NCBI GenBank assembly: GCA_902492275.1
Contig: CABUKW010000126.1
Location: 1-9,084, forward strand
DNA length: 9,084 nt
Direction of reading: 5' to 3'
Source of the DNA: an uncultured Peptococcaceae bacterium
Lineage (GTDB): Bacteria > Bacillota > Peptococcia > Peptococcales > Peptococcaceae
Translations under genes and position numbers: made by a program
In this document: positions 1 through 7,243 of the stretch, piece by piece
Numbering within the stretch: position 1 is the stretch's first letter
Layout of the letters: each line of letters starts with the position of its first letter
The notes under the pieces: generated by a model
The model's input: only the letters and a program-made list of their open reading frames with translations
What the model was told of the DNA's origin: nothing
Database searches by the model: none

Positions 1-966
1 GGAAAGAAACAATACGATCTCCCTGTCTGCATAAAGGGTACGCAAATTTTCCGCCAAGGCCTCCATGCCTGCCTTGTTATGGGCGCCGTCCAACAGGATT
101 CCCCTTCCCTGATTTAACGGAATATATTCCATGCGGCCTGGCCATTGCACCTGCTGCAAACCTGCCAGCATTTGTGTCTCTGTAATTGAAACAATTTTCC
201 GCTGGAAAAGATTACGTACAGCAGCTAACGCCACATTGCAGTTTATTTGTTGGTACTGGCCCTGCAGATTGGTTGCCACCGGTGACAGATTATCTCGGTT
301 AAGCACCGTCAGCGGTACGGCAAGCTGAGCGGCCCGTTCCTGAATAACTTGCAGCGCCGCTTCCTCTTGCGGTGCCACAATGGCTGGCACATCAGTTTTC
401 AAGATGCCTGCTTTTTCTCTGGCAATTTGCTCCACCGTATTTCCAAGAATCTGACAATGGTCCAAACTTATTGGAGTAAGTACCGTCAGCAAAGGTTGCT
501 TTATCACGTTGGTCGGGTCCAATGTGCCACCTAGCCCCACCTCAGAAATTACAAAATCGGTACGGCCTTTAAAATACAGCCACCCGGCCACGGTCAGCAA
601 TTCAAATTCACCGGGATGGGACATACCTTCCGCTAACAATAATGGCACAATTTCTGTAAACAGCTTGCTTAAAACAGCGGCAAAATCCGACTCTACAATT
701 AACTGCCGGTCAAGCTGAATACGTTCTTCATAACGTTCTAAATGGGGCGATGTAAACAGCCCAACCCGATACCCGGCCTGCCGCAGCATGGCCTCTATAG
801 CCGCCGCTGTAGAACCTTTCCCATTGGTTCCCGCGATATGGATAATACGTAACTCCTCTTGCGGATTATGTAAAAGCTCCGCCATTCGCGCCGTCCGTGC
901 AAAACCGCCCGGTATCCCGCTTTGACAATGCTGTCGCATATAATCTAAACACGCCTGATATTCCAT
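1..966 (-). CDS. folC: Bifunctional folylpolyglutamate/dihydrofolate synthase FolC (C-terminus beyond window edge)
   Basis: Reading the minus strand from an ATG at 966 gives an open frame of 322 codons that runs off the left edge. FolC joins glutamate to dihydropteroate or to reduced folates using ATP, in the cytoplasm. Visible signatures are the P-loop GTNGKGS at about residues 46-52, FTSPHL at about 71-76, and the block GLGGTLDPTN at about 144-153, which corresponds to the family's GLGGRLDATN. SLDH, AREKAGI and a late GAHN motif follow in the expected order. The family is usually about 420-440 residues, so roughly the last 100 residues (the C-terminal glutamate-ligase domain) lie outside. 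The start is supported by GGAGGG at 971-976. The gene begins 28 bases after the hslO stop with no terminator between, so the two are probably co-transcribed. Identity is secure from motif order. Whether it is dual-function or FPGS only cannot be told here. Confidence 0.95.
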   Translation of the reverse strand, partial: MEYQACLDYMRQHCQSGIPGGFARTARMAELLHNPQEELRIIHIAGTNGKGSTAAAIEAMLRQAGYRVGLFTSPHLERYEERIQLDRQLIVESDFAAVLSKLFTEIVPLLLAEGMSHPGEFELLTVAGWLYFKGRTDFVISEVGLGGTLDPTNVIKQPLLTVLTPISLDHCQILGNTVEQIAREKAGILKTDVPAIVAPQEEAALQVIQERAAQLAVPLTVLNRDNLSPVATNLQGQYQQINCNVALAAVRNLFQRKIVSITETQMLAGLQQVQWPGRMEYIPLNQGRGILLDGAHNKAGMEALAENLRTLYADREIVLFLS

Positions 967-994
967 ACAGCCCTCCTTTACTGACAACGATTTT

Positions 995-1888
995 TCAGTT
1001 TTGTGCTAAATCCTCCCGCATGGATTGCAGCAAGGCTTGCAGTTCAGTCTTATCAAAATGGTAATGGGTATTGCAAAAATGACAGACAACCTCTGTTTCC
1101 CCGTCTTTTTCCAGCATATCTTCCAATTCAGCAATGCCAATCCCCTTTAACAAGCCGCTGATGCGCTCTCTGCTGCAATTACAATGCCATTGTACCGGCT
1201 TTTCTTCCAAATACTGCACCTCTACCCCGGAAAGATAATTACTGATGAGGTCCCGCACATCGGCGCCCTGCTGAATTAATCCGCTGACAGGCAGGGCTGT
1301 TTTTAGTTTTTCTTCCAAATCGTCTAAGATGGCGTCCTCCGCATCGGGCATAGCCTGAATAATAATACCGCCAGCGGCTGCCACTGTATAATCGGGATTT
1401 ACCAAAACGCCCACAGACACCACCGACGGCGTTTGTTCTGAGCTCATCAGATAACTAGCCACATCATCGCCAATTTCTCCTGTCACCAGCGGTACACTGC
1501 CTGTATAAGGCTCCTTTAATCCAATATCTTTGGTAATGTACAAGTGGCCTTGCCCAATGGCGCCGCCCACGTCCAGTTTTCCTTTGCTGTTTAACGGCAA
1601 ATCGGTTTGCGGCTCCTGCACATAACCTTTCACATTGCCGTCAGCATCGCCGGTTACAATAATCCCTCCCAAAGGGCCGTCGCCAAAAATACGCAATGTT
1701 ATCGTTCCTTCTCCTTTTAATCCCCAAGACAACAATAACGTGCTGGCTATAGTCCGTCCCAAGGCTGCAATGGCTGTAGGAAAGGCATCATGCCGCTGCC
1801 GCGCAGTTTCTACAGTTTGTGTACAAATGACAGCGGATACACGCACTTGTCCCTCATAAGCCAAGGCCCGCATGATTTTATCTGACAT
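995..1888 (-). CDS. hslO: Redox-regulated molecular chaperone Hsp33
   Basis: The 297-residue product matches Hsp33 along its whole length. It is a cytoplasmic holdase chaperone that is switched on by oxidation and protects proteins from aggregation during oxidative or bleach stress. The N-terminal core carries typical segments (GDGPLGG at about 69-75, the region around LDVGGAIGQGHLYITKD at about 105-121, YTGSVPLVTGEIGDD at about 128-142). The C-terminal zinc redox switch is intact: CNC at residues 236-238 and CHFC at 269-272, the four cysteines that bind zinc in the reduced form. The ATG at 1888 has AGGAG at 1897-1901. It lies upstream of folC in the same direction. No CIRCE element precedes it. 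A possible -10 (TAGAAT on the minus strand, about 1924-1929) adjoins the terminator hairpin, but no convincing -35 is seen, so promoter assignment is open. Confidence 0.97.
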   Translation of the reverse strand: MSDKIMRALAYEGQVRVSAVICTQTVETARQRHDAFPTAIAALGRTIASTLLLSWGLKGEGTITLRIFGDGPLGGIIVTGDADGNVKGYVQEPQTDLPLNSKGKLDVGGAIGQGHLYITKDIGLKEPYTGSVPLVTGEIGDDVASYLMSSEQTPSVVSVGVLVNPDYTVAAAGGIIIQAMPDAEDAILDDLEEKLKTALPVSGLIQQGADVRDLISNYLSGVEVQYLEEKPVQWHCNCSRERISGLLKGIGIAELEDMLEKDGETEVVCHFCNTHYHFDKTELQALLQSMREDLAQN

Positions 1889-1930
1889 GGCTATTACTCC
1901 TTTTAATCATCTAATTTGTAGCATTCTATC

Positions 1931-1955
1931 AAAAACGGTTGCTAACAACCGTTTT
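1931..1955 (-). terminator. Second of two tandem terminators behind thrC
   Basis: A perfect inverted repeat, AAAACGGTTG (1932-1941) and CAACCGTTTT (1946-1955), has a 4-base loop. Read on the minus strand the CGGTTG/CAACCG stem is followed directly by five T residues, as in an intrinsic terminator. It lies just after the first thrC hairpin and could also stop transcription on the plus strand (TTTT after the stem). Confidence 0.65.
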
Positions 1956-1960
1956 CGGCG

Positions 1961-1995
1961 AAAAAGAAATACAGGACGATGCAGCACCGTCCTGT
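1961..1995 (-). terminator. Intrinsic terminator of thrC
   Basis: ACAGGACG (1971-1978) pairs with CGTCCTGT (1988-1995). The loop contains a further small TGC/GCA pairing. On the minus strand the hairpin is followed by ATTTCTTTTT. It begins about 20 bases after the thrC stop. Confidence 0.8.
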
Positions 1996-2016
1996 TTATG
2001 CTGTTTTTCACAAAAT

Positions 2017-3507
2017 TTATAGTTCCAAAATATTTTTTATAGTGGCCAAAATATCATCTTTTGCACAAACTTTGGTATGCCGAATAGGCTTTTGCTCCAG
2101 ATTTTGCAAGCCTCTGTGCTGCGCGATGCCCGTTTTTGCTACTAACTGTTCCAGCAAGTCTAGTTCGCTGACAGTTTCAGTAGGTTCTCCCAAAGCAGCC
2201 ATGACACTGGCCGCAAATTTGCAGGGATGGGCGGTAGAATCTACCACTGCAATATGCTGACTTCCACTTGCCTGTCTATATTCTCGGCTTACTTTTAAGG
2301 CCACCGCTGTATGGGTATCCAACAGATAATGATTTTGCTCGTAGCATTGTTGAATTGTAGCCAATGTTTCTGCTTCATCAGCAGTGCCGCCCACCACAAA
2401 GCGGTCCATATTCGCTTTGGTTTGGGCATCAACAGTAAAAATACCTTTGTTCTTTAAAGCCTCCATCCACTGGGCCACCTGTGTGCCGTTATTGCCGGTC
2501 ATGGCAAACAAAAACCGCTCCAGATTGCTGGAAATCAAAATATCCATAGATGGACTGTTGGTCTGATAAAAATCACGGCGACGATCATAAACGCCTGTTG
2601 CAAAAAAATCGGCCAATACCCGGTTTTTATTGGACGCACACACCAATTGTCCTACTGGCAGACCCATTTGCTCTGCATACCAAGCTGCTAAAATATTACC
2701 GAAATTGCCTGTTGGTACTGCAAAATCAACTAGCTCTCCATAGGAAATGGCTTTCTTTTCCACTAGTGATAAATAAGCTGCAAAATAATACACAATTTGC
2801 GGCAGCAACCGGCCCCAGTTAATCGAATTGGCCGAAGAAAACTGATAACCAGCCTGATCCATTTGCTCTGCCAAACTTTGGTCGGCAAAGATTTCTTTCA
2901 CCGCGCTCTGGCAATCATCAAAATTGCCCTCTACGCCCACCACATACGTATTATCGCCGTCAGTGGTCAACATTTGCAGCTGCTGCACGCGGCTTACGCC
3001 ATGTGCCGGATAAAAGACAATAATCTGTGTGCCAGCTACGTTTTTAAAGCCCTCTAAGGCAGCCTTACCGGTATCGCCAGAGGTGGCCACCAAAATAACA
3101 ACTTCTTTTTGCAGTGCCAGCTTTTCAATGGCCTTTACTAGTAAACGGGGCGTTAATTGCAGTGCCATATCCTTAAAAGCTGCCGTTGGGCCATGCCATA
3201 ATTCCAAAATATATTCGTTATCACTCAACTTCACCAGCGGTGCAATTTCTGGCGTATCAAAGTTACTATGATAGGCGCCTTGCACACAATCAGCTATCTC
3301 TGCAGCGCTATAATCGGTTAAGTATTTACCTAAAATCCACTGGGCAATCTCCTGATAGGATTTCCCCGCCATTGCTGCAATTTCTTCGGCAGAAAGCACA
3401 GGAATGGTTTCAGGTACAAATAACCCACCCTCCGGAACCATACCGCGCGCAATGGCTGCAGCTGCAGTAACAGGTTCATAATTATTTCTGGTACTGATAT
3501 ATTTCAT
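2017..3507 (-). CDS. thrC: Threonine synthase
   Basis: This 496-residue PLP enzyme converts O-phosphohomoserine to threonine and phosphate, the last step of threonine synthesis. The product has the N-terminal MKYISTRN start and the block WHGPTAAFKDMALQ, whose lysine (about residue 112) should form the Schiff base with PLP. The phosphate-cradle motif ATSGDTGKAA lies at about 141-150, and NSINWGRLLPQ and PTGNFGN appear further on. The length fits the long threonine synthase class (about 490-500 residues). The frame can be extended 7 codons to a TTG, but GGAGG lies inside that extension 11 bases before the ATG at 3507, so the ATG is chosen. It is transcribed alone with its own promoter and tandem terminators. 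The rest of the threonine pathway (hom, thrB) is not nearby. Confidence 0.97.
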   Translation of the reverse strand: MKYISTRNNYEPVTAAAAIARGMVPEGGLFVPETIPVLSAEEIAAMAGKSYQEIAQWILGKYLTDYSAAEIADCVQGAYHSNFDTPEIAPLVKLSDNEYILELWHGPTAAFKDMALQLTPRLLVKAIEKLALQKEVVILVATSGDTGKAALEGFKNVAGTQIIVFYPAHGVSRVQQLQMLTTDGDNTYVVGVEGNFDDCQSAVKEIFADQSLAEQMDQAGYQFSSANSINWGRLLPQIVYYFAAYLSLVEKKAISYGELVDFAVPTGNFGNILAAWYAEQMGLPVGQLVCASNKNRVLADFFATGVYDRRRDFYQTNSPSMDILISSNLERFLFAMTGNNGTQVAQWMEALKNKGIFTVDAQTKANMDRFVVGGTADEAETLATIQQCYEQNHYLLDTHTAVALKVSREYRQASGSQHIAVVDSTAHPCKFAASVMAALGEPTETVSELDLLEQLVAKTGIAQHRGLQNLEQKPIRHTKVCAKDDILATIKNILEL

Positions 3508-3539
3508 ACTGTTCAACGCCTCCAACAAAATAAAATCTG

Positions 3540-3569
3540 ATTGTATAGAAATAAATTTTTTTCAGACAA
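3540..3569 (-). promoter_or_regulatory. Probable sigma-A promoter of thrC
   Basis: On the minus strand TTGTCT (3564-3569) is followed after 18 bases by TACAAT (3540-3545), or after 16 by TATACA (3542-3547), within an AT-rich stretch. Transcription would start about 25-30 bases before the thrC ATG, which leaves no room for a T-box or attenuator leader. Confidence 0.45.
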
Positions 3570-3605
3570 TACTATTTATATTTTACTATATTTTCGAAGC
3601 GCTGC

Positions 3606-3683
3606 CTAGTCTTTTCCTTGCAAATCCGTCAAGAATACAATATCATCCTCTGTATTTTTTTCAAGCTGCAAGTAATTCCCCAT
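3606..3683 (-). CDS. Possible 25-codon micro-ORF overlapping the end of the small gene upstream
   Basis: An ATG (3681-3683) overlaps the stop of the preceding minus-strand gene in a TAATG arrangement, the classic geometry for translational coupling. The frame encodes 25 residues, acidic in the middle (EKNTEDDIVFLTD), and ends at TAG (3606-3608), before the thrC promoter. No independent ribosome binding site is obvious. It may be a real coupled peptide, the remnant of a longer C-terminus lost by frameshift, or chance. No family is recognised. Confidence 0.25.
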   Translation of the reverse strand: MGNYLQLEKNTEDDIVFLTDLQGKD

Positions 3684-3997
3684 TAAAATTGCTGTATATT
3701 GGTTTGCTCCGCCAAATCCAGAAGATCAATATTTCCCACTGTATCGCCCAAGCCTGCAGCTAGTATATCCTGCTCTAAACTGGTACCGTTTTCTCCCTGA
3801 AAAGGCTCCAGCAGGATTTCTAATGCGCTCGCTGCCCGTAAATCTACTAATTCGCTGACCAATGTGGTTAATCCCAATAAAAAAATATTTCCCAAATATT
3901 CTAAGCCGGACGGACACCGCTGCTGACAGAACATCGTCTGCTGCTTATTCGGCCGGATCTTCTGCCGTCTGCCTGCTCTTTTATTCTGCCACACCAT
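3683..3997 (-). CDS. Small hypothetical protein, about 104 residues
   Basis: I do not recognise this gene. The product begins with a strongly basic stretch (KRAGRRQKIRPNKQQ) containing no hydrophobic signal core, then CQQRCPSG, then a mostly helical, Leu-rich, acidic remainder (for example NIFLLGLTTLVSELVDL and DLLDLAEQ). A purine-rich GGGGAGGG lies directly before two consecutive ATG codons and a GTG (4000, 3997, 3994). Spacing to the core GGAGG is 1, 4 and 7 bases, so the start is uncertain and could be the GTG. It is divergent from the DUF3243 gene, with under 100 bases between them. A second minus-strand frame is also open across part of the region, which lowers certainty. Support is the ribosome binding site and protein-like composition only. 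Confidence 0.5.
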   Translation of the reverse strand: MVWQNKRAGRRQKIRPNKQQTMFCQQRCPSGLEYLGNIFLLGLTTLVSELVDLRAASALEILLEPFQGENGTSLEQDILAAGLGDTVGNIDLLDLAEQTNIQQF

Positions 3998-4093
3998 CAT
4001 CCCTCCCCGTTTTAGTATATGAAAAATTTTCTGTTTTGCGTATAGCCATTTGCTTTTTCGGTTACACTACCAAACAAGCAGGAGGTGAACAGC

Positions 4094-4360
4094 ATGTTTG
4101 GAAAAACAGCAACCAGCGAGCCAGCTCAGTTTCCCAAAGAACTGGCCCGCGTCATTGAAGACGGCGAAAAACACGGCGTTACAGAAGAAATGATGGTAAA
4201 AGGTATGGTCAGCGTAGGAAATTTGATGGGACAGTTTGTTAAACCCGATTCTCCAGAAGAAGCGCTTATGAAAGAAATGTGGGAAACTGCCAACGATCAG
4301 GAAAAAAACGCAGTAGCCCAAATGGTATTGAAGGTTGGCCGCAAAAAGCTAGGCCGCTAA
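4094..4360 (+). CDS. DUF3243 family protein (YmfJ-like)
   Basis: An 88-residue soluble protein. From about residue 15 on (VIEDGEKHGVTEEMMVKGM, then VGNLMGQFVKP, then ALMKEMWETANDQEKNAVAQMVLK) it follows the pattern of the DUF3243/YmfJ family of Bacillota: a small helical protein with the late motif LWxxAxxxExxxxAxxMxKL. The biochemical role of the family is not established. The frame can be extended to a GTG at 4085, but that codon sits inside the AGGAGG ribosome binding site (4080-4085), so the ATG at 4094, 8 bases downstream, is the start. The gene is monocistronic and ends at an intrinsic terminator. No convincing promoter hexamer pair is visible upstream; TACACT (4063-4068) is the best -10-like sequence. 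The family assignment rests on remembered pattern, not on a search. Confidence 0.8.
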   Translation: MFGKTATSEPAQFPKELARVIEDGEKHGVTEEMMVKGMVSVGNLMGQFVKPDSPEEALMKEMWETANDQEKNAVAQMVLKVGRKKLGR

Positions 4361-4400
4361 TTATTTTTTGTTTTTCATTTTCTCCCCTCATTTTTATAGA

Positions 4401-4434
4401 AAGCCGCATTGCAGAACATGTAATGCGGTTTTTT
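4401..4434 (+). terminator. Intrinsic terminator after the DUF3243 gene
   Basis: CCGCATT (4404-4410) pairs with AATGCGG (4422-4428), extended by a G-T wobble and two A-T pairs, with an 11-base loop and a T6 tract. It lies about 40 bases after the stop codon. The 120 bases from here to the HD gene hold no gene that I can see. Confidence 0.8.
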
Positions 4435-4498
4435 CTGGTTCTTGTATTATGCCTATTTTTATTGTTCTATTGATACTATTTGGGGATTTCTCATAGAT

Positions 4499-4545
4499 GA
4501 AAAAGGTCAGCTACACATTTCAAACAAAAACGGTATCCGACCTTT
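4499..4545 (-). terminator. Possible terminator of the HD-domain gene
   Basis: AAAGGTC (4502-4508) pairs with GACCTTT (4539-4545). Read on the minus strand the stem runs into CCTTTTTC. The loop is about 30 bases with limited inner pairing, so it is weaker than the other terminators here. Confidence 0.45.
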
Positions 4546-4554
4546 CCCATGCGC

Positions 4555-5214
4555 TTATAAAATCTGCTGCTGATTAATGGTCAGCCGAAAATGCAGGTTG
4601 AGTTTTTCGGCGGCTTTTCGGCAAAGGATCATACGATTCATAAAAATTTCAAAATAATCCATTACCGCGCAGATTTCGGTATCAATCTGCAAATTCAGCT
4701 CAATGTGGCTATCCTTTACCACCCGCAGCTCTGATTTTTTTACCGAATAGTTGACTCTGTCATGAATATCGAAGGTGGCAAAATCCTGATTGCGCACCCG
4801 ACTGGAGCGCACATCGGCCTTATCAGCCAATATCAGCGCCGCCGCTACCGGATTGACTGGAAAGGCTGAGCCTTCATCATGATTGCCGATGGCGGTGATA
4901 ATCGTCGCAATATCCTCCGGATCTGCCCGTAGATTATTTAAAATGCGAAACGCCATAATAGCGCCGCTCTGAGCGTGATCCTGCCGGTTTATGACGTTGC
5001 CAATATCGTGCAGATAACCGGCAATGCGGGCCAGCTCTGCATCCCGCTCCGAATAACCCAGCTTCAGCAAAATTTCATGAGCCATATTGGCCACCTTATT
5101 CACATGGGCAAAGCTATGCTCCGTATACCCCAAAGCCCGCAGCGATTCATCGGCCCGTTCAATATATGTGCGAATCTCCGGCAATTTATAAACATCCTCA
5201 AATGTGATTTTCAT
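4555..5214 (-). CDS. HD-domain phosphohydrolase-like protein
   Basis: A 219-residue soluble protein with a metal-dependent HD fold over about residues 30-140. Visible metal-ligand candidates in family order are H37 (SFAHV), the H69-D70 doublet in LHDIGN, H80 (DHAQSG), H112 in GNHDE and D131 in DKADV. HD proteins hydrolyse phosphate esters of nucleotides or related signal molecules; the substrate cannot be told here. The extra histidines (80 and 112) recall two-metal HD proteins, but the GYP signature of HD-GYP cyclic-di-GMP phosphodiesterases is absent. The C-terminal 80 residues form an alpha/beta segment with no motif I recognise. The ribosome binding site is weak (AAAGG about 12 bases before the ATG). 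It has its own promoter and is convergent with the DUF3243 gene. Fold assignment is firm, function is not. Confidence 0.85.
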   Translation of the reverse strand: MKITFEDVYKLPEIRTYIERADESLRALGYTEHSFAHVNKVANMAHEILLKLGYSERDAELARIAGYLHDIGNVINRQDHAQSGAIMAFRILNNLRADPEDIATIITAIGNHDEGSAFPVNPVAAALILADKADVRSSRVRNQDFATFDIHDRVNYSVKKSELRVVKDSHIELNLQIDTEICAVMDYFEIFMNRMILCRKAAEKLNLHFRLTINQQQIL

Positions 5215-5273
5215 TGTGATAACCGACCTTTCTTCTCTCTATTCGATACCCTCTCCATGCTGGTTCTGTTTTT

Positions 5274-5302
5274 ATAGTATACGTTTTTTTCTGTGCTGGC
5301 AA
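5274..5302 (-). promoter_or_regulatory. Probable sigma-A promoter of the HD-domain gene
   Basis: On the minus strand TTGCCA (5297-5302) is followed after 17 bases by TACTAT (5274-5279). TATACT (5276-5281) overlaps it at 15-base spacing. The resulting leader would be about 50 bases. Confidence 0.5.
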
Positions 5303-5309
5303 CCGTTTT

Positions 5310-5365
5310 GAAAAAGGATTCGATAAAAAATTACAAAAGCCTTTCCGCTGGCTATAAGTGCCAGA
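5310..5365 (-). terminator. Weak possible terminator after the SEDS-like gene
   Basis: On the minus strand CTGGC and GCCAG can pair, and an overlapping AGCC/GGCT hairpin is followed by TTTTGTAATTTTTT. The two hairpins exclude each other and are short, so termination here is only suggested. Confidence 0.3.
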
Positions 5366-5380
5366 TTCATGCCATACCTG

Positions 5381-6874
5381 TCATAGTCCTTCATGCTGTC
5401 CTCTGCGCCAGGCTTCTAATACTTCTTCCTCTGTTGTATATTCCAAACGCAAACGCTGCATCAAATCCTGACGCTGCGCCAACAGAACCTGTTTTGTCGA
5501 CACCGGCGGCATATTGACATCCTTTTGCACCGCACCGGTTTTATAAACCGATAAAAGCAGCCCCAACAAAAACAGATTAAAAACCATGGCCATATTTCCC
5601 TGTACAAATAATAAAGGATATGCAAATATATAAAAAGAACTCAGATTGTTGCAAAAATAAAACAATAATTCAATCATCCAAGTGCTGGTAATGGTTACTA
5701 CCACAAATTTTCCCATCTGGCTTTTTACCTTGCGGCAGGCAGTATAACACATCCACAGCAAACAGCCATAGGCTAATACTATCGGAATCAATATGCACCA
5801 ACCCCAATGGCTGATGGCAATGGTCAGGAAATGCTCTGTCAAATTTAAAGCATTATTGGGACTCTGCTCCAAAATCAAGGCTGTCACATCCTTAGAGCCT
5901 GCTCCCCAAAAACTGGCTTCTCGCAAGGCTGTCAGTACCTGTACTGGTACATAGCCAGAGCCCAGCGGATCATCGAAGGGATTTAGAATGCTTCTAATCT
6001 GTTTGATCCGATAGGGTCTGCTGATAAAAAAGAAAAACAACCACAACGGGTAACACAAAAAGGCTGCGCCCCACCATTTGCTGCAGCCAAACCAGTTATT
6101 ATGCAGCCCATAGCACAGCAGAATCACCCCGACACCTAACCGCAACAGTAAATCGGTCGCGTGGGTGTATAACAAAAAGCTTCCCACTCCTAAAAAGAGA
6201 AAGCTATACAGAAATCCCTTCCAACCATTCCCACGCTGATAATACACAAAAACGCAAAACCATAAAGGGAAAAACAACGCCAAATAAGAGATGTTAACCA
6301 TACAAATACCAATGAAAAAATATCTGGAGCCATTCATATCTATTGCGTTCGTCAAAGATAACAGCTTGTGCAGCAAGACGACACATCCAATAGAAACTAC
6401 AAAATATCGAAATGCCTGTGCATCGCCTGCAGCTATTGTTTTATTAAACACATGACATTTCTGCATCAATACGCTATAATCTAACCAATAGCCTAGCGCC
6501 ATTGCGGCCAACCCAATCGGCATGCCCCATAAATCCTGCCATAAATGAAGTTCTTCTCCCATGGCCAACAATAAGCCAGCTCGCAAAAGATTGCCTATCA
6601 CAATGATTGTTCCGGCAAACAGCAATACCTGCCATGCAATACGGGGCCGATACAGCTTGTCAAAGCGGCTGCCGGTGTCCAACGGACTGCCCATCTCCTC
6701 CACTGCCAAAGTCTCCGCTTCCTCAGCAGAAGCGCCTGCCAACAAAAAAGCCTCCTTTTGATCCTCAATATGGGCTAACAATTCTTCCTGCACCATCTCA
6801 TGGGCCTTTTTCCAGCGAATTTGCTCACACACCTGTTCAAGATACGCCTGCGTCTTATTGGATAGTTGCAACAT
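5381..6874 (-). CDS. SEDS (FtsW/RodA/SpoVE)-like membrane protein with N-terminal prefix domain
   Basis: A 497-residue protein. Residues 1-75 are a soluble helical domain (LEQVCEQIRWKKAHEMVQEE, then HIEDQKEAFLLAGASAEEAE) like the permease prefix domain found next to PadR regulators. About ten hydrophobic segments follow. The last third resembles SEDS glycosyltransferases, which polymerise peptidoglycan: IRSILNPFDDPLGSGYVPVQ, then FWGAGSKD, then TEHFLTIAISHWG, then YPLLFVQGN. In RodA/FtsW the fourth block reads HTDFIFAxxAEELG with the catalytic Asp. Here the aligned residue is Glu (about 347) and the following EE is SH; the SYGGS motif is also lost. It may therefore be non-catalytic or altered. 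The C-terminal 45 residues form a charged cytoplasmic tail. The ATG at 6874 follows GGGAGGTG; a GTG at 6880 is in frame but lies within the binding site. It overlaps padR by 20 bases. Confidence 0.75.
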   Translation of the reverse strand: MLQLSNKTQAYLEQVCEQIRWKKAHEMVQEELLAHIEDQKEAFLLAGASAEEAETLAVEEMGSPLDTGSRFDKLYRPRIAWQVLLFAGTIIVIGNLLRAGLLLAMGEELHLWQDLWGMPIGLAAMALGYWLDYSVLMQKCHVFNKTIAAGDAQAFRYFVVSIGCVVLLHKLLSLTNAIDMNGSRYFFIGICMVNISYLALFFPLWFCVFVYYQRGNGWKGFLYSFLFLGVGSFLLYTHATDLLLRLGVGVILLCYGLHNNWFGCSKWWGAAFLCYPLWLFFFFISRPYRIKQIRSILNPFDDPLGSGYVPVQVLTALREASFWGAGSKDVTALILEQSPNNALNLTEHFLTIAISHWGWCILIPIVLAYGCLLWMCYTACRKVKSQMGKFVVVTITSTWMIELLFYFCNNLSSFYIFAYPLLFVQGNMAMVFNLFLLGLLLSVYKTGAVQKDVNMPPVSTKQVLLAQRQDLMQRLRLEYTTEEEVLEAWRRGQHEGL

Positions 6875-7205
6875 TCCCACCTCCCTGCAGCACTTTGTTG
6901 ACTGCGCCGGAGAATAAATGCCATTCCGTTTCTTTTGCAGCCAACAGCTTATATCCGGCTTTGGTTAAGCTGTAATATTTACGCTTACGGCCTGTTTCCG
7001 CAATCTGTTCATAAGATTGCACCAAGCCCTGTTCTTCCATGGTATGCAGCAAGGGATACAGCGTACCGGCTTTCAACGCAAACACATTATTAGAACGCTC
7101 CTGTAACCGTTCAATCATCTGATAACCATACAAATCATCTTCCTCCAGCAGCTTTAACAGCAGCATTGTGGTGCTGCCCGTTTGCAAGCTTTTATCAATC
7201 GTCAT
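6855..7205 (-). CDS. PadR family transcriptional regulator
   Basis: A 116-residue winged-helix repressor. The PadR core is plain: LLKLLEEDDLYGYQMIERL (recognition helices), ALKAGTLYPLLHTMEEQGLV, then GRKRKYYSLTKAGYKLL forming the wing. PadR proteins of this short class bind palindromic DNA near their own promoter and release it on binding a small effector, which is not predictable here. Translation starts at the ATG at 7205 after AAAGGAG. The gene overlaps the membrane-protein gene by 20 bases, so the pair is co-transcribed and probably coupled: PadR most likely controls expression of the SEDS-like protein together with itself. The promoter and palindrome are listed separately. Confidence 0.93.
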   Translation of the reverse strand: MTIDKSLQTGSTTMLLLKLLEEDDLYGYQMIERLQERSNNVFALKAGTLYPLLHTMEEQGLVQSYEQIAETGRKRKYYSLTKAGYKLLAAKETEWHLFSGAVNKVLQGGGNVATIQ

Positions 7206-7220
7206 ATTTCTGCACTCCTT

Positions 7221-7239
7221 TATATAGATTATCTATATA
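7221..7239. promoter_or_regulatory. 19-bp palindrome, likely PadR operator
   Basis: TATATAGAT-T-ATCTATATA is a perfect 9-1-9 palindrome placed across the predicted start point (about 7237) of the padR transcript. Part of it, TATCTATATAT (7230-7240), recurs exactly at 7257-7267 inside the promoter spacer, and CGAT-N5-ATCG (7242-7254) lies between them. The placement fits steric repression by PadR. Confidence 0.65.
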
Positions 7240-7243
7240 TCCG

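Noticed and set aside
131..718. Three plus-strand open frames
   Set aside because: They lie opposite folC, which has clear family motifs; no ribosome binding sites or protein-like features.
1889..1960. CIRCE heat-shock operator before hslO
   Set aside because: No TTAGCACTC-N9-GAGTGCTAA pattern; the inverted repeat there has different arms and a T tract.
1979..3470. Several plus-strand open frames
   Set aside because: Antisense shadows of thrC and its terminator.
3508..3528. Seven-codon N-terminal extension of ThrC from a TTG
   Set aside because: It would contain the GGAGG ribosome binding site; the ATG at 3507 gives the usual N-terminus.
3508..3600. T-box or attenuator leader before thrC
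   Set aside because: The predicted transcript start leaves only about 30 bases before the ATG and no conserved T-box sequence is present.
4555..5214. HD-GYP cyclic-di-GMP phosphodiesterase
   Set aside because: HDIGN and GNHDE resemble the class but the GYP motif is missing, so only an HD-domain protein is claimed.
5300..5309. CAACCGTTTT, same 10-mer as the hslO-side hairpin arm at 1946
   Set aside because: Single isolated match without a second arm; probably chance.
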